From Ceratorhiza oryzae-sativae (Eukaryota; Basidiomycota; Agaricomycetes; Cantharellales; Ceratobasidiaceae): a DNA stretch of 64,000 nucleotides. Positions 59,151 to 64,000 of the stretch are shown piece by piece. The translations under genes were made by a program, and so were the position numbers. The notes under the pieces were generated by a model, which did no database searches, was not told the origin of the DNA, and was given only the letters and a program-made list of their open reading frames with translations. The stretch lies in NCBI GenBank assembly GCA_030998015.1, contig JARWMV010000235.1, positions 1,426,001 through 1,490,000 of the forward strand. The letters are read 5' to 3'. Positions within the stretch are counted from its first letter, which is position 1. Each line of letters begins with the position of its first letter.

Positions 59151-60275
59151 TTACATCTTGCTCGGAGTCCCAACGCGGGGAGTCCCAGCTGGAGTCCCAT
59201 TTCCTGGGGTATCCCCATCCAGCGCTGGGGTGGGCGAGGCTACCGGCTTACCACCTAGCTCGGGGTCGTAACTCAACAGGTATTCCTTGAAGAAGTTCCG
59301 CCAAGATGCTTTGGACGGTACGAAATGGCCTGGATCGTAATTGTATACTGATAACCTCAATGCGGGCTAAAACTGATAGGCTCACCACCCTCGTGCTCCT
59401 CGACGCGCGGATTTTCACACACATCGACCAGGGTCTTACCTCGTTCTAGGGATACGATCACGTCGTTTCGGCCAAGTACATGCAGTGATGGAGTCTTGAG
59501 GGGCACGCCAAAAAGCGGTCCGATTTCTTTGTCTACCGGTTTGAAGCCCGAGACAAGCACGCAGAACTGCCTGTTTTAAAGATAAATCCTGAACGCCCTG
59601 TTAAGATAGCTTTCAGCCGACTCACAGAGGCGGATGGGGTGGCTTTCCATCTATCATGATAGTAGGATAGGACTCGGGTCGTTCGAGCTGCGTTGTAATT
59701 GAAGTTAGGGCGAGACCACATAGAACGAGCCGCGCACCATAGCAGCAAGTGCAGCCGCCATACCCGCTCCTTGGCTGAACCCAAACACCCCCTAGAATTC
59801 TTTTGTTAAATCCAGCTCTAAATCCCCAACTTGGGTAAACGCTTACATCAAATCGTTGGCCTTTGAGGTAGTCTCGGAGGTATTCTACCGTTTGCGGGAC
59901 TCCGTAATACTGGGTTTTCTCTTGGTTCGCTCGCCACCAGGCTCGGGGCTGAAGTTCCGGCTCTTCAGGGGATGCTTGAATCGTGTCCAGTGCCTGGGCC
60001 GAAGTCGACATCTGCGGCATGTCGGCTGGCTGCAAGAGAATTGGAGCATCCACGAACACTGAGTAATGTGATCAGTGGTCAACGTTGGCCTCCAATGAAG
60101 TTAGTAAACGGTGCTACCGAATTCTACGTTTTTACCGCACGCTTTCCTTATAACAGACATCTAACGGTAATCAGCCGTGAGGTTATCTGTCGAGCATAAA
60201 CCACTTGGCTCATACCTTTTTCTTGAATATTTCCGCAGACTGCGCATAACCATGTAACGCAAGAACCCGAACCAT
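59151..60275 (-). CDS. FSH1/OVCA2-type serine hydrolase
   Basis: Small alpha/beta-hydrolase of the FSH1 family (yeast Fsh1-3, human OVCA2). MVRVLALHGYAQSAEIF is the typical start; GVFGFSQGAG holds the nucleophile Ser, GRNDVIVSL the Asp and GGHFVP the His. Seven exons join cleanly: 60275-60216, 60160-60118, 60058-59847, 59791-59738, 59687-59626, 59570-59386, 59329-59151, giving 264 residues. Intron 59737-59688 has a CTAAC branch-like site and removes codons that would otherwise break the GKPPHPPL region. The C-terminus is a Thr/Gly/Pro-rich tail. Cytosolic esterase-like activity is expected; the natural substrate is unknown. Confidence 0.92.
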
Positions 60276-60523
60276 ATTCTAGTTCCACTAGTTTACTCTG
60301 GTCACTCTATTGGAGATGGAAAAGAGATGAAAATATGGGTATTGAGGTCAGATTAAACTTTTACTCTGGCGTGTGATGATCGTTTGGCGCTTAGCTACAG
60401 GTCCTGGTTCGAAATAAGTCCCCAAAACTTGGGTGATTTGTTGGCCCTGAAAACGCACTCCAAGTACAACAATAATATACCACGGGGTCTATGATACAAT
60501 GTGAGAGCAACAGATTCACTCAA

Positions 60524-62300
60524 TTACCGATAAGCTGTAGTATCCCTCAGTCTCCACTGTCTCAACGGACCCCAACCCCAGCTCCCGCCCAACCCTTCAC
60601 CCTCACGATCATTCAATCTCATCCCTCCACGACGGATTTCCCTCTCCTGCCTTCTAGATTTTCTCGCAGCGGCTTGTTGATCTAAATCACTTTGGGTCCA
60701 ACCTAATGGGGGATACGCCGTTCCCCGACGCCTAACGTCATCTTCTGACTCTCCACCTGAACGAACATCTTCGGCGTCCCCTCCACCAACGACGCCATCA
60801 CCTTCCCCTTCCCCTTCAACTTCTCTCTCTGTGTCGCGGTCCATAAGCCCCCTCTCACCCTCCCTTCTGTCGCACTCTCGCCCAGCCCTCCTCCGTTCGG
60901 CTTCTATGATCCCAAAATTACCCAGTCCCCACCCCGGCACGGCACTACGGAGCTCTACTTGCTCTATCGCCTGAACAGTCGTTGCACGCCTATGAGCATG
61001 GCGAAGCTTGGTCCAGGCACGCGTGAGGGCATTATTGGGCAAGTTCGAAGTATGGGAAGAACTTGTATTGGAATGAGTTTCAGGATGGGACGAGATGTTT
61101 TCGGGATGAGTGGATGATTCTGGATGTGAGGATGCGTTCTCTCGATTAGAGTCCCCAGTACCGGTGCCGGGCGGTCGGGTTCCACGTCGACGTAAACTAC
61201 GGAATATCCCGCTCTGAGTTTCGACTCTGGAGGCCGCAGCTTGTGCTGCCTTTCTTCTCTTCTTGGCCTTCCTCCGCTTCCTTCGTTCCCGATCGAGCAT
61301 GTCCTCCACCTCGTTAATTCCTTCCCCACTTCCAACCCACCACCACCATCCCAAGAAGCTCTGCCATAATACAATCGCCCAGGTTAAGCTCAGCAACCAA
61401 TGTATCCGGCGGCTCAAAAAGATTTGAGCGAAATTCGAAACGGTGGAAAGTACGGCCAAGACAATTGCGCCAATGCCAAACGCCGCGGTTCCACCGTCAG
61501 TGCGCCATGCAGGTGTTCGGTGAATTACGAAGCCCCAAGCGAGAAGGGCGGCCGTGAATAGCAAGGACAGCGCCGAGTTGCAAACGTTGCGGATTGCGTC
61601 TCCAAGATCGCGGACCTCGCCATCCGAGTTCATAGATGTAAAAACCATGCCACTCGACGCAACTGCGAGAGGACCAAGTAACAAGAAAATCAGGCGGGCT
61701 TCTATACCTGAAGGATAGAGAAGCGTGAGGAATTGAATATGTGTGATCTAAAAATGGGCTGAGTGATGCGAGACGACCAAGGTGTAATGCAACATACGTG
61801 TACTAGACCAGATGTTGTACTCTCCATGACCAGCCACCAGGCCGTCTCTGTGTTCGACCAGAGGTCATTTGGAACGGACACAGCGACATAGTCAAGCATA
61901 TAAGGCCAGCTTCGACTACGCTCATGAACACGCGTAAGTACAACTCCGATGGTTGCGCTGAGCCAGATGAGGAGCGTGATGACTCCACAAAGTTGGAGTG
62001 CATAGTTGAGGCGAGCAAGCGGCCAATGGTATTGGGCGGTAAAGAGCAAATGAATAAATAGGACAAATACTAGAGTGAATACTATTCCGGTTATGAGTAT
62101 TTGGATTGGTAGGGAGTACGCAAAAGCAGGTTGGAAAGGAAGATATGGGTCGCCAGGATACGCATCGGGCACTGATGAGTTATCACTGAGCCGGGTTTCA
62201 GTGTGAAAATTTGTTCATGAGACAGCCTTTAATATAAATCATACCTTGATTGTGCGTAAACTCCTACTATCAATAGGCATAATGTCGCTGTCGTATCCAT
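60524..62300 (-). CDS. Basidiomycete multi-spanning membrane protein, function unknown
   Basis: Three exons (62300-62245, 62185-61798, 61747-60524) join in frame to about 555 residues. The start was set upstream because the second exon begins after a CAG acceptor; exon 1 then supplies a hydrophobic, signal-like start (MDTTATLCLLIVGVYAQ). About six further hydrophobic spans follow, with conserved-looking blocks HWPLARLNYALQL, WWLVMESTTSGLV, THIQFLTLLYPS, TPAWRTDGGTAAFG and FLGWWWWVG. I recognise these from an uncharacterised basidiomycete family (memory, not searched). The last 270 residues are a very basic, then Ser/Gly/Glu-rich soluble tail. Role unknown. Confidence 0.85.
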
Positions 62301-64000
62301 CGCATTGGTGGTGGTGGTTGTGTTGTGACATCGTGTGACACGCTTGGCTCGGTGGCCTTAGTATCACGTGATATGGTGAACTTGGCGCCTAGAGTTCTAC
62401 GTCATCTCACCTCATTTGTACACAATTGCCTGTGTGCGTTAGCCGCATAATTTCAGGGAGTAATTTTTTAAAATAGGATAAATCGCGTTGAATTTATCCA
62501 CGAGAGAGCACACTTTCAACTGGGTTTCCATTCGCACAATCATTCTCTTCGGCTAAAATCCAAAAATCTAACTAGCGCGAACTAGCCCAGTAGGCTTTGG
62601 CGCACTCACTAGATCCTAGTCGGGCCAGAATCCGGCGCTGCTCCGAGTCTAGCGAGTGCTCCAAAGCTTGCTTCGACAGCGATAAGCTACCACAGGCTCA
62701 TTAGAAATCGGGGGATTCGCGGACCAACCTTGCCCACGATTATATGACAGGTTTCTAACGCAACGTCAACGAGCCCGAGTAACCCTTCGCCCCCTATCAT
62801 CTCTGATCAATAAGCAACGCATATAGCTTGTACCGTCACAGATCCTGAACTCACCAAGCGCTTAATTCACTCATCCAAGTTTTGCCGAACAAAATTTCCG
62901 TTGTGTATCCAGCCAAGAATCACCATCCAAAGCGTTTTAGCACCCAGGTGAAGGCAAGGGTTAATTTCAGTACCGCTATAAATATATATCAACACATTAA
63001 GCGCCCATGTGCCATGCTGGCCTGAACAAATAGCCCAGCACGGCCACCATTTCAGCAAGGTCTCCTGCAGGTAACCGCACTAACTCGTTTTCACCCTACA
63101 TCTATCTAAAACTACCCTCCGATACGCTTTCCCCCTGCCACAATACCTGGCGTAGTTTCAGCACGCTGGAGCTTCTTGTTCTCCATTATTATCCTGACCA
63201 GCCACTGAGGGATCTATCGATCATACTGTCTCTGGTGGTAACAAGCCTACTTCTATATTCTAGACGATTCTAGAAAACTACGTTCATAGCTCACATTCGA
63301 CTTAAATGACCGTTTCTGGGCTAGGGGCATAGTTAGTCAAAATTCTCGCTTTCCAAACGGCGATCAAGGGTAGGGGGCATGTGCGGCTCGCTAAGCCGCC
63401 TGTTAGTATTGAGGCAAAGCTGAAGAACAATAATGAAATCTATCCTCGGCTTGGAGTAAAAGAAGATGGATTTCCGACTCTAGGAACAGTCCACTGCAAG
63501 AGATTATCGTATGGTACCTCCAGGGCCTTTCTCGACTCGGATGACCGCTCCTCGCCGTAAAAATTGTGCGCTGGTATTCGCTTATACTTAGGCTCCCGAG
63601 GGGTCAGCGATTTTGCTAGGCTTTCGCCTCTAAGCAATACTCTAGCATGCTCTTGTTCACTTCTTTTTCTGGACCGCCCAGTTCTTAGTCCGTCAAGTGG
63701 CAACGTTTTTCTCGCTCTCTTTTGTTTGACAATGCATGACATCTATCTGAAAGGCGAACACAAGGTAGCATCACAACTATTTTTTAATCTCGCGGCTGCC
63801 TTCGTACACTTGTTTCGATATTACGTTTTGTGACGCACGGGCCGACATCAAACGGCCTAAAACCCCACCCAAACCCTAGAGAGACTCTCGTACTAGAAGT
63901 TGGCATAAGAAAAAGACGTTCTTTAGGTCCCGCTCGTCCACTGACACACTAGAGTAAAGAGAATCCCTGCGTAGCACCTGAATGTCATGGGGATTTAAGA
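62301..64000. other. No gene recognised
   Basis: 1.7 kb with only short ORFs (the longest, 63440-63742 minus and 63564-63833 plus, overlap antisense and lack domains). The first 100-200 bp are the likely promoter of the minus-strand membrane-protein gene. Confidence 0.45.

Noticed and set aside
63440..63833. Overlapping 100- and 89-codon ORFs at the right end
   Set aside because: Antisense to each other, without domains or supporting introns.
1..64000. CRISPR arrays, bacterial operons or rRNA genes
   Set aside because: No regularly spaced direct repeats or rRNA-like sequence was seen, and gene structure is clearly fungal.

Overview
This window comes from a filamentous basidiomycete, most likely an Agaricomycete of the Rhizoctonia/Ceratobasidium type. 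Host genes are densely intron-split (47-63 nt GT-AG introns, some with CTAAT-like branch sites). The protein families are basidiomycete ones: a DUF6533-type membrane protein, a 'WLVMESTT' multi-spanning membrane protein, an F-box protein, ricin-B lectins with coiled-coil tails and a secreted DUF1524 nuclease. The genus is inferred.

Layout. 1-4.6 kb: AT-rich, CpG-poor repeat-like DNA with one CpG-rich island (about 1.95-2.79 kb) and a Lys/Asp-rich ORF. 4.6-7.8 kb: two 1.3-kb Ty3/Gypsy LTRs in inverted orientation. 7.8-12.0 kb: primer-binding site, a frameshifted gag with a collagen-like tract, and the start of pol. 12.0-12.7 kb: the 3' end of a Ty1/Copia element on the minus strand. 12.7-25 kb: host DNA with gene remnants, a DUF6533 gene, L-2-aminoadipate reductase (LYS2), a divergent F-box gene and a membrane-protein gene. 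26.8-35.7 kb: the 3' half of the Gypsy element on the minus strand, comprising protease, RT, RNase H, integrase with chromodomain, two extra ORFs (one apparently spliced) and the 3' LTR. 35.7-41.0 kb: the 5' part of the Copia element on the plus strand. 43.4-50.1 kb: a tandem array of three lectin/coiled-coil genes and one broken copy, with a LINE tail between copies 2 and 3. 50.4-62.3 kb: host genes for a secreted nuclease, a PAP2 lipid phosphatase, an alpha/beta-hydrolase, an FSH1-type serine hydrolase and a six-span membrane protein. 62.3-64 kb: nothing recognisable.

The retroelement halves fit one history. A Copia element inserted antisense into the pol of a Gypsy element; its 5-bp target duplication (GAACG / CGTTC) is still visible. 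A later inversion of about 28.3 kb, with both ends inside the Copia RNase H coding region (about 12690 and 41010), then split both elements. The two Copia LTRs differ at 13 sites, all CpG transitions, and all five stops in its otherwise continuous polyprotein are TGA where CGA fits, so its decay looks CpG-driven. The Gypsy element, LYS2, F-box and nuclease genes instead carry single-base frameshifts, while several long multi-exon genes are fully open. Whether those frameshifts are real or consensus errors cannot be settled from this sequence alone.
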